A stretch of 64,000 nt of DNA from a candidate division BRC1 bacterium HGW-BRC1-1 (GTDB lineage: Bacteria > Sumerlaeota > Sumerlaeia > Sumerlaeales > Sumerlaeaceae): contig PHCB01000007.1 in assembly GCA_002842095.1 (NCBI GenBank), positions 124,001 through 188,000 of the forward strand, in the 5' to 3' direction. The notes beneath the pieces are model-generated. The model did no database searches and had not been told where the DNA came from. It was given only the letters and a program-made list of their open reading frames with translations. Position 1 is the stretch's first letter. Each line of letters begins with the position of its first letter. Below, in pieces: positions 29,751 through 38,728 of this stretch. The position numbers and the translations under genes are program-made.

Positions 29751-29780
29751 TATTTTCATAAATGGCACTTTGTGAAAATA
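29751..29780. terminator. AT-rich hairpin after hsdR
   Basis: TATTTTCATAAA (29751-29762) pairs with TTTGTGAAAATA (29769-29780) with one G-T pair and a six-base loop. It lies 38 bases after the hsdR stop in an AT-rich patch between the operon and the opposing GH2 gene. Both strands are A/T-rich around it, so it may end transcription from both sides. Confidence 0.5.
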
Positions 29781-29833
29781 GCAGCCCTTAAAGATAGCTA
29801 ACCGGCTGGGTTGGATGCGCGTTTTGACGCTGG

Positions 29834-31678
29834 CTAATCCGGGGTCTCGGCTTCTTCGATGGCGGCGGGGCGGGTTTGTGCGCTGTGGATGCGGGCTATG
29901 TTTAGTTTCTCTGTTCGGTCGAATCGGTAGATGCCGTTCTGCTCCTGGAAAACGTCGGTGAGTTGCGTGTAGCAGTAGCCGAACATGTGCGGGTTGTCGA
30001 GCAGCGCGCCGCACAGGCCGGCGAAGCGTGTTTGCCACTCTTCTTCGGTGCGCGGCCGTTCGCCGTAGCCCCAGGAGGGGTCGCCTTCGGAGGCGTCGGT
30101 GTTCCACCAGATCCCTCCAAACTCGCTGACGAAGTAGGGCTGTCCGGCGTAGGGGATGTTGATGGGCGCGGGGTGCGGGTCGGGCGAGCCGCCGCCGGGC
30201 GCGTTTACGAAGGGGCGACCGTGGGCCAGCCCGGCGTGGTTGGCGGCGAAGCGCACGGGGTCCTGCTCGTAGTCGTGGCTGTCGTACACGTCGCTCTCGG
30301 CGACGCGGTGCGCGTAGCCCGAGGTGTCCAGCACGGGTCGCGTGGGGTCGGCCGCCTTCGTGGCCAGGAACATGGCGCGGGTCACGTCGTCCAGCACGGT
30401 GATGCGGTCGCCAAGGGGCTGGTAGGTCTCGTTCAGCGGGCACCAGCCGATGATGCACGGATGCGAGAAGTCGCGCTCCACGGCCTCCAGCCACTGCGCC
30501 ACATAGTCGGGTCCCGGTTTCTGGTGGTCGTCGGGCGGGCCCATTCCAGCGCATCCCCAGTCGCCGAATTCGCCCCACACGAGGTAGCCGAGGCGGTCGG
30601 CGTGGTGGAGGAAACGCTCCTCGAAAACCTTCTGGTGCAGGCGCGCTCCATTGAACCCTGCCTCCTGCGCCAGGCGGATGTCGCGTTCCAGCGCCGCGTC
30701 GGTGGGTGCCGTCAGCAGCCCGTCGGGGTACCACCCCTGGTCCAGCACCAGGCGCTGGAAGACGGCGCGGCCGTTCAGGCGCACGGTCATCCCGTCGATG
30801 CTCACCCCGCGCATTGCGGCGTAGCTGCGCAGCGTGTCGGCGGGTTGGCCGGCGGCGTCCAGCAGTTCCAGCGTCAGCGGGTAGAGGTGCGGGTCGTCCG
30901 GTCCCCACGGGCGCACGCGCTCGGACGGCACGGGCAGCACCAGCAGCGGCGCCATGGCGGCGTCGGCGGCGCACTCATCCACGGCCAGCGTGGTACCGTC
31001 GGTATCGGCAAGCGTGGCGCGCACGCGCATGCCGCGCGCGGTGGGCCCGGCAAGCGGCTGACACACCACGAAGCGGTTGTTGGCGGGGTCGGGCGTGATG
31101 CGTGCTCGCTCCAGTCGCGTGTGCGGCACCGGCTCCATCCACACCGTCTGCCAGATGCCGGTGGTGCGCGTGTAGAAGCACCCGTGGTTGGCGTACAGGG
31201 CCGACTGCTTGCCCATGGCTTTCGGGGGGCGGTGGTCGTCGCGCGCGCGCACGGTTATCACGGCGCGCTCGCCGGGCGCGGCCAGGCCGTGCAGGTCCAC
31301 CGTCACCGGCGTCCACCCGCCGCGGTGTCGCGCGGCCTCGCGGCCGTTCACCCACACGGTGGCGTCGTGGTCGATGGCGCCGAAGTGCAGCAGCACGCGG
31401 CGACCGCCCCAGGCTGCGGGGATTTCCACCTCGCGGCGGTACCAAACTGCGTTCAGGAAATCGGTGTTACCCACGCCCGACAGCGCCGACTCGGGGCAGA
31501 ACGGCACGGTGATGCGCCCGGCCAGCGGCCGCCCGACCAGTCCGCGCTCCAGACCGCTGTCGCCCGGGTCGGTCTCAAACTCCCACGCACCGTTGAGGCA
31601 CATCCACTCGTCGCGCACAAACTGCGGCCGCGGATACTCCGCTCGTGGCACCGCGCCCACGTTCGTTTCTGTCATCAT
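29834..31678 (-). CDS. GH2 family glycoside hydrolase
   Basis: A 614-residue member of GH2 (beta-galactosidase, beta-glucuronidase or beta-mannosidase class). The sugar-binding domain has FNAVWYRREVEIP-like sequence (LNAVWYRREVEIP), then an immunoglobulin-like domain, then the TIM barrel with the acid/base Glu417 in GWCPLNETYQ and the nucleophile Glu519 in YFVSEFGG. No signal peptide is seen. It hydrolyses a beta-linked sugar by retention; the substrate is unclear. The start at 31678 (MMTETN) has AGGA five bases upstream; the frame is open for 26 more codons upstream. It reads toward the end of hsdR. Confidence 0.92.
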   Translation of the reverse strand: MMTETNVGAVPRAEYPRPQFVRDEWMCLNGAWEFETDPGDSGLERGLVGRPLAGRITVPFCPESALSGVGNTDFLNAVWYRREVEIPAAWGGRRVLLHFGAIDHDATVWVNGREAARHRGGWTPVTVDLHGLAAPGERAVITVRARDDHRPPKAMGKQSALYANHGCFYTRTTGIWQTVWMEPVPHTRLERARITPDPANNRFVVCQPLAGPTARGMRVRATLADTDGTTLAVDECAADAAMAPLLVLPVPSERVRPWGPDDPHLYPLTLELLDAAGQPADTLRSYAAMRGVSIDGMTVRLNGRAVFQRLVLDQGWYPDGLLTAPTDAALERDIRLAQEAGFNGARLHQKVFEERFLHHADRLGYLVWGEFGDWGCAGMGPPDDHQKPGPDYVAQWLEAVERDFSHPCIIGWCPLNETYQPLGDRITVLDDVTRAMFLATKAADPTRPVLDTSGYAHRVAESDVYDSHDYEQDPVRFAANHAGLAHGRPFVNAPGGGSPDPHPAPINIPYAGQPYFVSEFGGIWWNTDASEGDPSWGYGERPRTEEEWQTRFAGLCGALLDNPHMFGYCYTQLTDVFQEQNGIYRFDRTEKLNIARIHSAQTRPAAIEEAETPD

Positions 31679-31966
31679 CTTCGTCCTGTCGTCTCCGGCC
31701 ATACGGTAGCACAAGTTCTGCACCCCATCCGCGATGCAAGAATCCCATCGCCGCACGAGGATGCTGAACGCGCGCGATGCGCGGGTTTCAAGGAAATACA
31801 GGGGAAGGGGGCGGCAGTCGCGGGAAAAGAGTTGGCTCGAGGAGCCCCTTTTTAAATATCAACTCTTGCCAGTAGGGTCATGGGGGCGGTAGCCTTTCCA
31901 CTCAATAGCGGCGCGCCAGATCCTTGTGGTTTGGCGGGCTGACAACATACGACGAGGTTGCGGCCC

Positions 31967-33967
31967 ATGCGACGGTTCACTCGGTTTTTCACACAGGTTG
32001 CTGTGGTGGGATGTCTGTTTGGGGCTGCGGGCGCGGGGGCGGCTGAGTCGGATGTTGTCACCACTTCGCCCGATGGAAAAATCTCCATCGAGTTTGCGCT
32101 GCGCGATTCTGCCACCACGCCGTCGGCGCCTTTTTACCGTGTGCGCGCGGGCGAGCAGACGGTTCTGGATTGGTCGCACCTGGGCGTGGTGCTGGCCGAC
32201 GGCCTGTTGGGTGAAACCGTCGAGGTCGTTAACGTCAGCCGCGGCAACGTGCACGACGCCTTCACGCAGTTCCCCGGCAAGCGCAGTCATGTGGTGATGG
32301 AAGCCAGCGAGACCAGCATCACCCTGCGCGAAGCTGCTGCGCCGCGTCGTTCGTGGACGCTTGTCATGCGCGCGGCCAACGACGGCGTCGCCTTCCGCTA
32401 TCATTTCCCCAAGTGGGACGGCACCGACGAACTGACCATCGCCAACGAACCCACACAGTTTTCCCTGCCTGCAAAGAGCCACGCCTACATTGTTCCGCTG
32501 AAGGGTTACGCCCGCGCCTACGAGGCTATCTACGAGGACATGCAGGCATCGGCTCTGCCCACCGACAAGCTCATCGGTCCGCCCCTGCTGTTTCATCTGC
32601 CCGGCGGCAAGTGGGCCGCCGTGACCGAGGCCGACCTGACCGAATACGCCGGCATGTACCTCTCCGCGCGCCGCGACACTCCCAACGTGGTGGAGGGGCG
32701 CCTGTCGCCGCTGCCCTCCGATGCCGCCGTTGCCGTGCGCGCGCCGCTGCCGCACCAATCGCCCTGGCGCGTGGTGATGGTGGGCGACACCGCCGGGCGC
32801 ATGGTCGAGTCCGACCTCGTCCTCGCCCTCAACCGCCCCTGTGCCATTGCCGACACCTCGTGGATCAAACCCGGCAAGACCACCTTCCCCTGGTGGAACG
32901 CGTTTTATCTGGAGAACGTCGACTTCAAGCCCGGCCTGAACGACGCCACCATGAAACACTACATCGACTTTTGCGCCGCCAACGGCATCCCGTATCACTC
33001 GCTCGACGGCATCAAAAACGAGGCGTGGTACGGCGGCAAAATCCGCCCCTATGGCGGCGCCGACATCACGGCTGGCGGGCCGGATTTGGACCTGCCGGAG
33101 GTGCTGCGCTATGCGAAGGAAAAGGGCGTGCGTCTGCGCTTCTGGATGCACTGGGCCGCCGCCGAGAAACACATGGAACGCGCCTTTCCGCTCTACAAAC
33201 AATGGGGCGTGGAGGGCGTGATGCTCGACTTCATGAACCGCGACGATCAGGAAATGAACCGCTTCCTCGAAAAGGCCGCGCGCCTCGCCGCTGAAAACCA
33301 TCTCACGCTCACGCTGCATGGAGTGTCGAAACCCACGGGCATCGAGCGCACCTTCCCCAACGTGATGAACCACGAGGCCGCTGCCAACCTCGAGTACAAC
33401 AAGTTCCTCAAAACCGGTTGCGACGTGCGCCACCAGCTCATCGTGCCGTTTGCGCGCATGCTGGCCGGCCCGCTGGATTTCCACGAGGGATCATTCCGCG
33501 CCGTGCCGCCCCAGGTTTTCAAGCCGCGCTACATCGCGCCCGAGGTCATCGGCACCCCCACGCGCAACCTTGCCATGTACGTCGCCTACCAGAACCACCT
33601 GCCCATGATATGCGACTGGCCGGAGGCCTACAAAGACAAAGCCGCCCTGGCCGCGCTGGTGCAAATCCCCGACACCTGGGACGACACCCAAGTGGTGGCC
33701 GAGCAAGTGGGCGAGGCTTTTGCCGTAGTCCGCCGCCACGGCGACGACTACCACCTCGGTGCCATGACCGGCCCCAAAGCCCACGACTACACCATCCCCC
33801 TGACCTTCCTCGGCCAGGGCACCTACAACGCCGAACTCTGGACCGACGACGCCGAATCATCCCCCCCCATGAAAATGCGCCACCAGAAAGCCACCGCCAG
33901 CGACACCCTGAAAATAAAAACCCTCCCCGGCGGAGGCATCTACGGCAAGTTCACGCCGGAGAAGTAG
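31967..33967 (+). CDS. GH97 family alpha-glycosidase, secreted
   Basis: A 666-residue GH97 enzyme with a signal sequence (about 1-26, ending GAGA-AES). The N-terminal beta-sandwich (30-300) leads to the barrel with FPWWNAFYLENVDFK and Asp421 in VMLDFMNRDDQ, and Glu470 in MNHEAAANLEYN. An Asp in the LDFMNRDDQ position is the nucleophile in the retaining branch of GH97 (alpha-galactosidase type), so this enzyme may be retaining rather than the inverting SusB type; this is inference. The ATG at 31967 has GAGG nine bases upstream; a TTG at 31958 is also in frame. It is divergent from GH2 and converges on the Mrr-like gene. Confidence 0.92.
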   Translation: MRRFTRFFTQVAVVGCLFGAAGAGAAESDVVTTSPDGKISIEFALRDSATTPSAPFYRVRAGEQTVLDWSHLGVVLADGLLGETVEVVNVSRGNVHDAFTQFPGKRSHVVMEASETSITLREAAAPRRSWTLVMRAANDGVAFRYHFPKWDGTDELTIANEPTQFSLPAKSHAYIVPLKGYARAYEAIYEDMQASALPTDKLIGPPLLFHLPGGKWAAVTEADLTEYAGMYLSARRDTPNVVEGRLSPLPSDAAVAVRAPLPHQSPWRVVMVGDTAGRMVESDLVLALNRPCAIADTSWIKPGKTTFPWWNAFYLENVDFKPGLNDATMKHYIDFCAANGIPYHSLDGIKNEAWYGGKIRPYGGADITAGGPDLDLPEVLRYAKEKGVRLRFWMHWAAAEKHMERAFPLYKQWGVEGVMLDFMNRDDQEMNRFLEKAARLAAENHLTLTLHGVSKPTGIERTFPNVMNHEAAANLEYNKFLKTGCDVRHQLIVPFARMLAGPLDFHEGSFRAVPPQVFKPRYIAPEVIGTPTRNLAMYVAYQNHLPMICDWPEAYKDKAALAALVQIPDTWDDTQVVAEQVGEAFAVVRRHGDDYHLGAMTGPKAHDYTIPLTFLGQGTYNAELWTDDAESSPPMKMRHQKATASDTLKIKTLPGGGIYGKFTPEK

Positions 33968-34034
33968 GGGGGCGGCGGGGCGCGATACGGTCTAGTCGGT
34001 GGATATCTGAACTGGGTATTGGAAATTATCCTGC

Positions 34035-34892
34035 TTAAATATCACGTACGCCATTACATCTGGGAAAAGTGCTACATCCGAAGAACTTCTGGCCGGCGTT
34101 TGAGCCTTTCTTTGCGACGCGTTCGATCATCGGCGAGCCGCATTTTGGACACGCTGTTGGTTCGGCGGGGACGATTGCGACGGTGGGGGGTGTTGGGGCT
34201 GATGGGACTTCTGGCGGGCGAGCCTCAACAGCCTTTGCGGATGAAGGCTCCGCCGCGGACGACTTTACAGTGGCGATGAACTTGACCAATGCTGCGCCAT
34301 CCATCAGTCGGATCGGTTTCCCCTCGGCAAAATCTATTGCAGGCTTCGAGAATTCGCCGGAGGTGACGATCATCACACTGGTTGCATGCTCGGCTGTCAT
34401 CACACCGAACATCTCCCGGACGACCTTTACATCCACTTTCCACGTTTTCCATCGCTTGCACTGGACAAGCAATTTCTCGTGGCCACGGCGTGCGATCAGA
34501 TCGATGCCCCCATCGGCCCCACCGCCACCGGTCTCATTGACGGTGTACCCCTGACGGCGAAGGGCCTCGCCAACAAGAAGTTCAAAATCGCGCCAGCTAA
34601 GTGCCCGGATGGAGTCGATTTCCTTACGTGTCGCGAGCAGGAAGCGTCGCTTTCCTTTTCCGAGGAGGGCCATCAGCCAGACGGCCAATACCAAAACGGT
34701 AGCAATTGGAGCTAAGGTGATGGTCATAGCGCTAATCTGGTTATACGGCGAGTTAAAAGATGCGAGGAACGCACCGAACAACTTGATGCCGACATACACA
34801 AGACAGGCAACAGGTGGTCCACTCCACCATGGCATACGCTGAAACAGCACGTGGAATACGTCTAGAATATCCTCTTTGCGCTTTCGTCCCAT
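34035..34892 (-). CDS. membrane-anchored Mrr-like restriction endonuclease with C-terminal zinc ribbon
   Basis: A 285-residue protein with two hydrophobic helices (about 25-45 and 55-78), an Mrr-type nuclease domain (about 95-210) and a topoisomerase-like zinc ribbon (about 247-285: CPKCGSPM and GCSTFPRC). The nuclease core is visible as FELLVGEALRRQGY, Asp131 in GGIDLIARRG and Gln144-Cys-Lys146 in LLVQCKRWK, which is the D-QxK form. Such proteins may cut methylated or foreign DNA, though the membrane-bound branch has no defined role. A Pro/Ala-rich linker (about 215-245) joins nuclease and zinc ribbon. It stands 88 bases after the peroxiredoxin-like gene. Confidence 0.9.
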   Translation of the reverse strand: MGRKRKEDILDVFHVLFQRMPWWSGPPVACLVYVGIKLFGAFLASFNSPYNQISAMTITLAPIATVLVLAVWLMALLGKGKRRFLLATRKEIDSIRALSWRDFELLVGEALRRQGYTVNETGGGGADGGIDLIARRGHEKLLVQCKRWKTWKVDVKVVREMFGVMTAEHATSVMIVTSGEFSKPAIDFAEGKPIRLMDGAALVKFIATVKSSAAEPSSAKAVEARPPEVPSAPTPPTVAIVPAEPTACPKCGSPMIERVAKKGSNAGQKFFGCSTFPRCNGVRDI

Positions 34893-34980
34893 CGTCGATC
34901 CTCACCAGTTTTTAGGCGGGCTTGTCACGGCCAGCAAGATCAGGTGGGGGATGGGAATTTCGCGCCGTCAACCCAAGTTG

Positions 34981-35661
34981 CTATTTCAGCCGGCGTGCGG
35001 CTTCGAGCAGTTCCTGTTCGTTTACGCGTGTTTTGTAATCCGGGTCCCAGTACGCATACCGGATTTTGCCGCTCGTATCGATCACGTACGCGGCGGGCAC
35101 GGGCAGAATGTGATGGCTCTGACCGCCGGCGCGCTGCTCCAGATCGACAGGATTCTTGAAGGCGCGGTATCGCTCGACCGTTCCGTCATCCACGCGGAAC
35201 GCGAGGCCGAACGCCTTGATTGCTTTCGCTGAACTGTCGGACAGCAGCAGGTAATTGGTTTTGTTTTTTGTGGCGGTTTCGCGCAGGTGTTCCGGTGCAT
35301 CTGGCGAAATCGCGATGACTTGATATCCGGCGGCTGCCAACTGGCCCTCAATTGTGGCCAGCTTGCCAAGTTGCACATTGCAGTATGGGCACCATCCACC
35401 GCGGTAGAAGATGAGGACTGTCGGCGCCGAAGAGATCAAATCCGACAGGTTTACCGCGTTGCCTTCCGCCGTAAATACCTCTACCGACGGTACTTTGTCG
35501 CCTTCTTTGAGTGGCTTCACAGCAGTACTGGTCGTCGGAACATCGTAGCCTTTCGATGACCGGCCCGAGTCAGCAGCTTGGGCCCAAAGATTTTTAGGCG
35601 ACAACAATGCGACCAGAAGGATTGCCAGGCTTATGGATGCCCCAAACGATAAAGTTTTCAT
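34981..35661 (-). CDS. exported AhpC/TSA-type peroxiredoxin-like protein
   Basis: A 226-residue protein with a signal sequence (about 1-28, ending NLWA-QA) and a thioredoxin-fold AhpC/TSA domain. The active site is CxxC in FYRGGWCPYCNVQLG, as in PrxQ/bacterioferritin-comigratory-like and ResA-like oxidoreductases. It may reduce peroxides or disulfides outside the cytoplasm. The start at 35661 (MKTLSFG) has AAAGGAG seven bases upstream, which decides against the ATG 24 bases earlier. It lies downstream of tRNA-Gly. Confidence 0.9.
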   Translation of the reverse strand: MKTLSFGASISLAILLVALLSPKNLWAQAADSGRSSKGYDVPTTSTAVKPLKEGDKVPSVEVFTAEGNAVNLSDLISSAPTVLIFYRGGWCPYCNVQLGKLATIEGQLAAAGYQVIAISPDAPEHLRETATKNKTNYLLLSDSSAKAIKAFGLAFRVDDGTVERYRAFKNPVDLEQRAGGQSHHILPVPAAYVIDTSGKIRYAYWDPDYKTRVNEQELLEAARRLK

Positions 35662-35722
35662 TACACTTCTCCTTTGTGGATTCACGGTTGCCGAAGACGT
35701 TCTGGAAGTCTGAGGTGAAAAA

Positions 35723-35798
35723 TGGAGCGGGAAACGGGGTTCGAACCCGCGACCCTCAGCTTGGGAAGCTGATGCTCTACCAGCTGAGCTATTCCCGC
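35723..35798 (-). tRNA. tRNA-Gly (anticodon CCC)
   Basis: The minus strand folds as a full cloverleaf: acceptor GCGGGAA/TTCCCGC, D arm GCTC...GAGC, anticodon arm TCAGC-TTCCCAA-GCTGA with CCC at positions 34-36, and T arm GCGGG-TTCGAAC-CCCGT. The 3' CCA is encoded (35723-35725). It reads GGG codons. Confidence 0.96.
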
Positions 35799-35979
35799 CC
35801 GTGGTTTATTGCCCTACATTTTCGTTATCCGCTCATTCTCAAAGATTGTGGGGGTGTATTCGTTTTAGATTCTGGCTCGCGTACAAAAATTACTCCCAAA
35901 AGTGCTTGCACAAATAAATTTTCGAAACTCGCTGGTTTCAATAGATTCGCAATCATATAACGTACTGGGGGATTCATAA

Positions 35980-36261
35980 GTGAAAAAGGCCAAGCGAATT
36001 TACGGTCGGCACCTTAACGAGATGTGGAAGATTGGCGCGCGGCATTGCCTGTACCATCATGAGGGCGGGTTTTATGAGAATCTTCAACGTTTTCCGGGGG
36101 CATTGTGTGATCCAAAGGGCTACGTCAGATTTGAAACCGAATCAGAATATCAAAACAGCTCTTATCTGAATATCGGAGCAAAGACCACCTTGAATAACCG
36201 GGTCGATGGCATAGCTGGCATGCCTGGTTATGTGCGAGTAACGGAAAATACTATAGAGTAG
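35980..36261 (+). CDS. small protein resembling an SBD-like recognition domain
   Basis: A 93-residue protein starting at GTG 35980. The segments GALCDPKGYVRFETESEYQN, YLNIGAKTTLNNRVDGI and IAGMPGYVRV resemble the C-terminal parts of HNH or McrA-like restriction proteins that bind modified DNA, but here the domain stands alone. The gene is more AT-rich than its surroundings. Upstream, GGGGGA lies about 9 bases before the GTG. It could be a remnant of a larger nuclease or an independent DNA-binding protein. Recognition is from memory of similar sequence patterns and is weak. Confidence 0.5.
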   Translation: MKKAKRIYGRHLNEMWKIGARHCLYHHEGGFYENLQRFPGALCDPKGYVRFETESEYQNSSYLNIGAKTTLNNRVDGIAGMPGYVRVTENTIE

Positions 36262-36298
36262 AACCGTCCCCAAAGTTGGTGGTCGGGATATAAAAAAA

Positions 36299-36335
36299 GC
36301 CCCGCCGAAGAGTTGGTTCATTTCTTCGGCAGGGC
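36299..36335 (-). terminator. intrinsic terminator of the NO reductase operon
   Basis: GCCCCGCCGAAGA and its near complement TCTTCGGCAGGGC form a stem with one mismatch. On the minus strand it is followed by seven T. It lies 16 bases after the NO reductase stop. Confidence 0.85.
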
Positions 36336-36350
36336 GTTGTTGTTCTTTGG

Positions 36351-38645
36351 CTATGCTTTCGGTGGCATCCTGCCATCGGTCAGCTTTGGTGCGTTTTTGT
36401 CTATGGACCAGCCGAACTTGAGGCCGGCTATGAAGTAGCCGAGGGCGAACATGCCGCCGGCGAAGATGGTGTCGCCGGGGACGCGCAACCAGCGGAGCAG
36501 TTGCATGGTGTCGGTTTGCAGGAAGTCGGCGGAGCGGGCGTACCAGTAGCCGTGGTTTACGGACGCCACGGTTTGCAGCATGCCGACGGGCAGCAGGCTT
36601 AGGATCACCATCATGGCGAGGCCGATGTTAATGGCCCAGAAGGAGATGTTTAGCCATTTGGTGCGCCAGGCGTGGTGGGTGGCCAGGCCCTTCAGGCAGA
36701 AGAGCATGAGGCCGATGCCGAGCATGCCGTAGACGCCGAACAGCGCGGTGTGGGCGTGGACTGCGGTGGTGTTGAGCCCCTGCATGTAGTAGAGCGCGAT
36801 GGGCGGGTTGATTAGGAAGCCGAAGAGTCCGGCGCCAACCATGTTCCAGAACGCCACGGCCACGAAGAAGTAGATGGGCCATTTATACTGGGCCACCCAG
36901 GGTTGGGCGCGGCTGAGGGTCAGGTTTTCGTAGGCTTCAAACCCGATGAGGACCAGGGGCACGACCTCCAGGGCCGAGAACGACGCGCCAAGGGCCATGA
37001 TGGAGATGGGCGTGCCGGTGAAGTAGAGGTGGTGGAACGTGCCGATGATGCCGCCCGACAGGAAGATGATGGTCGAGAAGAGCACGGCGGCGGTGGCGGT
37101 GGAGGTGCGGATGAGCTGCATGCGGGTGAAGAGGAAGGCGATCACCACGGTGGCAAACACCTCGAAGAAGCCCTCGACCCAAAGGTGAACGACCCACCAG
37201 CGCCAGTATTCGATGATGGAGTAGTGGGTGTTGCGGCCCCACATGAGGCCGGCGGTGTAGAAGAGCGGGATGGCCAGCGACGCGAGGAGGAACATGTAGA
37301 GCAGGTTCTTCTCGGCGGACTCGGCCTTGCGGGTGATGTTCATGGCGCGGACCATGATGAAGAGCCAGATGAACAGCCCAACGGTCAGGAAGATCTGCCA
37401 GAAGCGTCCGAGGTCGACGTACTCGAGGCCCTGGTGTCCAAACCAGAAGTTTGTGTCGAGGTCGAGTTTCTGCATGGCGCCGGCCCACTGTCCGCCGAGG
37501 GAGCCGACGACAATGACGAGCAGGCAGACGAAGAGGATGTTCACCAGGGCGCGCTGGAAGGGTGGCTCCTTGCCCGATACGGCGGGGGCGATAAAGAGGC
37601 CGGTGGCCAGCCAGGCGGTGGCGATCCAGAAGATGCCGAGCTGGGTGTGCCAGGTGCGGGTGACGGCGTAGGGCAGATACTCCTGCAGCGGGATGCCGTA
37701 GAAGCCGTTGCCCTCCACGCCGTAGTGGGCGGTGATGACGCCCATGCCCACCTGCACGACCATGAGGGCGGCCACGACCCAGAAATACTTGAGGGTGGCA
37801 CGCATGCTGGGCGTGGGGTTAAGGGCCAGCAGGGGATCGTTAACGGGGGCGGAACCGCCGTCGGGCTCATGTTTTCTGTGTTGGACGGCGTAATACCAGG
37901 CAAGGCCGGCTATGCCCGCGAGGAGGAAAACGAAGCTGACAATGGACCAGATGATGATGGAACCGGTGGGCACGTTGCCCACAAGGGGCTCGTGGGGCCA
38001 GTTGCTGGTGTAGCTGATTTCCATGCCGGGGCGCTGGGCCGACATGGCCCAGGTGGCCCACCAGAGGAAGGTGTTCATGTCGCTGCGGCGCCCGGCGTCG
38101 GCCATGGTGGTCGACTTCATGGCATAGGCGGTGCGCAGCTTCACCATCTCGGGCGAGGGGTCGCCGCCGAAAAGTTTGTCGAAGTGCGACGCGGTGTCGG
38201 CCATGGCGGCCGCGCGGTCGGGGCTGATGGTGAGGGTCTTGGTTTCGGGGTCGTAGGTGTTGGTGCGCATCACATTAATCAGGCGGGCGCGCAGGGGGGC
38301 TTGCTGCTCATCGGTCATATCATCGAAGGAGGTTGCGCCCTCAGCCAGGGCCCAATGGTTCAGCAGCCAGACCGATTCGCGGTGAAGCCAGTCGGCGGTC
38401 CAGTCGGGGGCCTGATACGCGCCGTGGCCCCACACGCTGCCGAGTTCCTGACCGCCGGTGGATTGCCAGGCGCGCTGGCCCATGCGGATGTTGTCGCCGG
38501 TGAAGAGTTCCTGACCGTCGGATGTGACAACCTTCTCGGGGATGGGCGGGGCCTGGCGGTAAATCTCGCGGCCATAATAGCCGAGCACAGCGAAGGATGC
38601 GATCATGACGAAGGCGAAACCAAACCAGAGGCGGCGGTAATTCAT
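36351..38645 (-). CDS. norZ: quinol-dependent nitric oxide reductase
   Basis: A 764-residue qNOR, which reduces two NO to N2O with electrons from quinol in the cytoplasmic membrane. The N-terminal extension (about 1-220) fused to a heme-copper oxidase-like core marks the quinol type. Its core carries heme and FeB ligands: HLWVEGFFEVFATV (His and Glu), GTFHHLYFTG (His pair) and HTALFGVYGML. About 14 hydrophobic helices are present. The gene lies 83 bases downstream of the RIC gene in the same direction, so the two probably form one NO-defence transcript. The symbol norB is also used for this family. Confidence 0.95.
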   Translation of the reverse strand: MNYRRLWFGFAFVMIASFAVLGYYGREIYRQAPPIPEKVVTSDGQELFTGDNIRMGQRAWQSTGGQELGSVWGHGAYQAPDWTADWLHRESVWLLNHWALAEGATSFDDMTDEQQAPLRARLINVMRTNTYDPETKTLTISPDRAAAMADTASHFDKLFGGDPSPEMVKLRTAYAMKSTTMADAGRRSDMNTFLWWATWAMSAQRPGMEISYTSNWPHEPLVGNVPTGSIIIWSIVSFVFLLAGIAGLAWYYAVQHRKHEPDGGSAPVNDPLLALNPTPSMRATLKYFWVVAALMVVQVGMGVITAHYGVEGNGFYGIPLQEYLPYAVTRTWHTQLGIFWIATAWLATGLFIAPAVSGKEPPFQRALVNILFVCLLVIVVGSLGGQWAGAMQKLDLDTNFWFGHQGLEYVDLGRFWQIFLTVGLFIWLFIMVRAMNITRKAESAEKNLLYMFLLASLAIPLFYTAGLMWGRNTHYSIIEYWRWWVVHLWVEGFFEVFATVVIAFLFTRMQLIRTSTATAAVLFSTIIFLSGGIIGTFHHLYFTGTPISIMALGASFSALEVVPLVLIGFEAYENLTLSRAQPWVAQYKWPIYFFVAVAFWNMVGAGLFGFLINPPIALYYMQGLNTTAVHAHTALFGVYGMLGIGLMLFCLKGLATHHAWRTKWLNISFWAINIGLAMMVILSLLPVGMLQTVASVNHGYWYARSADFLQTDTMQLLRWLRVPGDTIFAGGMFALGYFIAGLKFGWSIDKNAPKLTDGRMPPKA

Positions 38646-38728
38646 GGGGGTAAATCTCCTGAGTGCGTAAGGTGAAGGGGTGGTGCTGCGGGGGGCGGGG
38701 ACGTGGCGGTGCGATCAGCCGTATGGGG

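Noticed and set aside
29963-31855. 630-codon frame on the plus strand, opposite the GH2 gene
   Set aside because: Long only because of GC-rich third positions; the GH2 catalytic motifs are on the other strand.
31859-33484. 541-codon frame on the minus strand, opposite GH97
   Set aside because: No domain; GH97 signal peptide and motifs are on the plus strand.
36903-38675. 590-codon frame on the plus strand, opposite the NO reductase
   Set aside because: Asp/Glu/Gly/His-rich shadow of a membrane protein gene.
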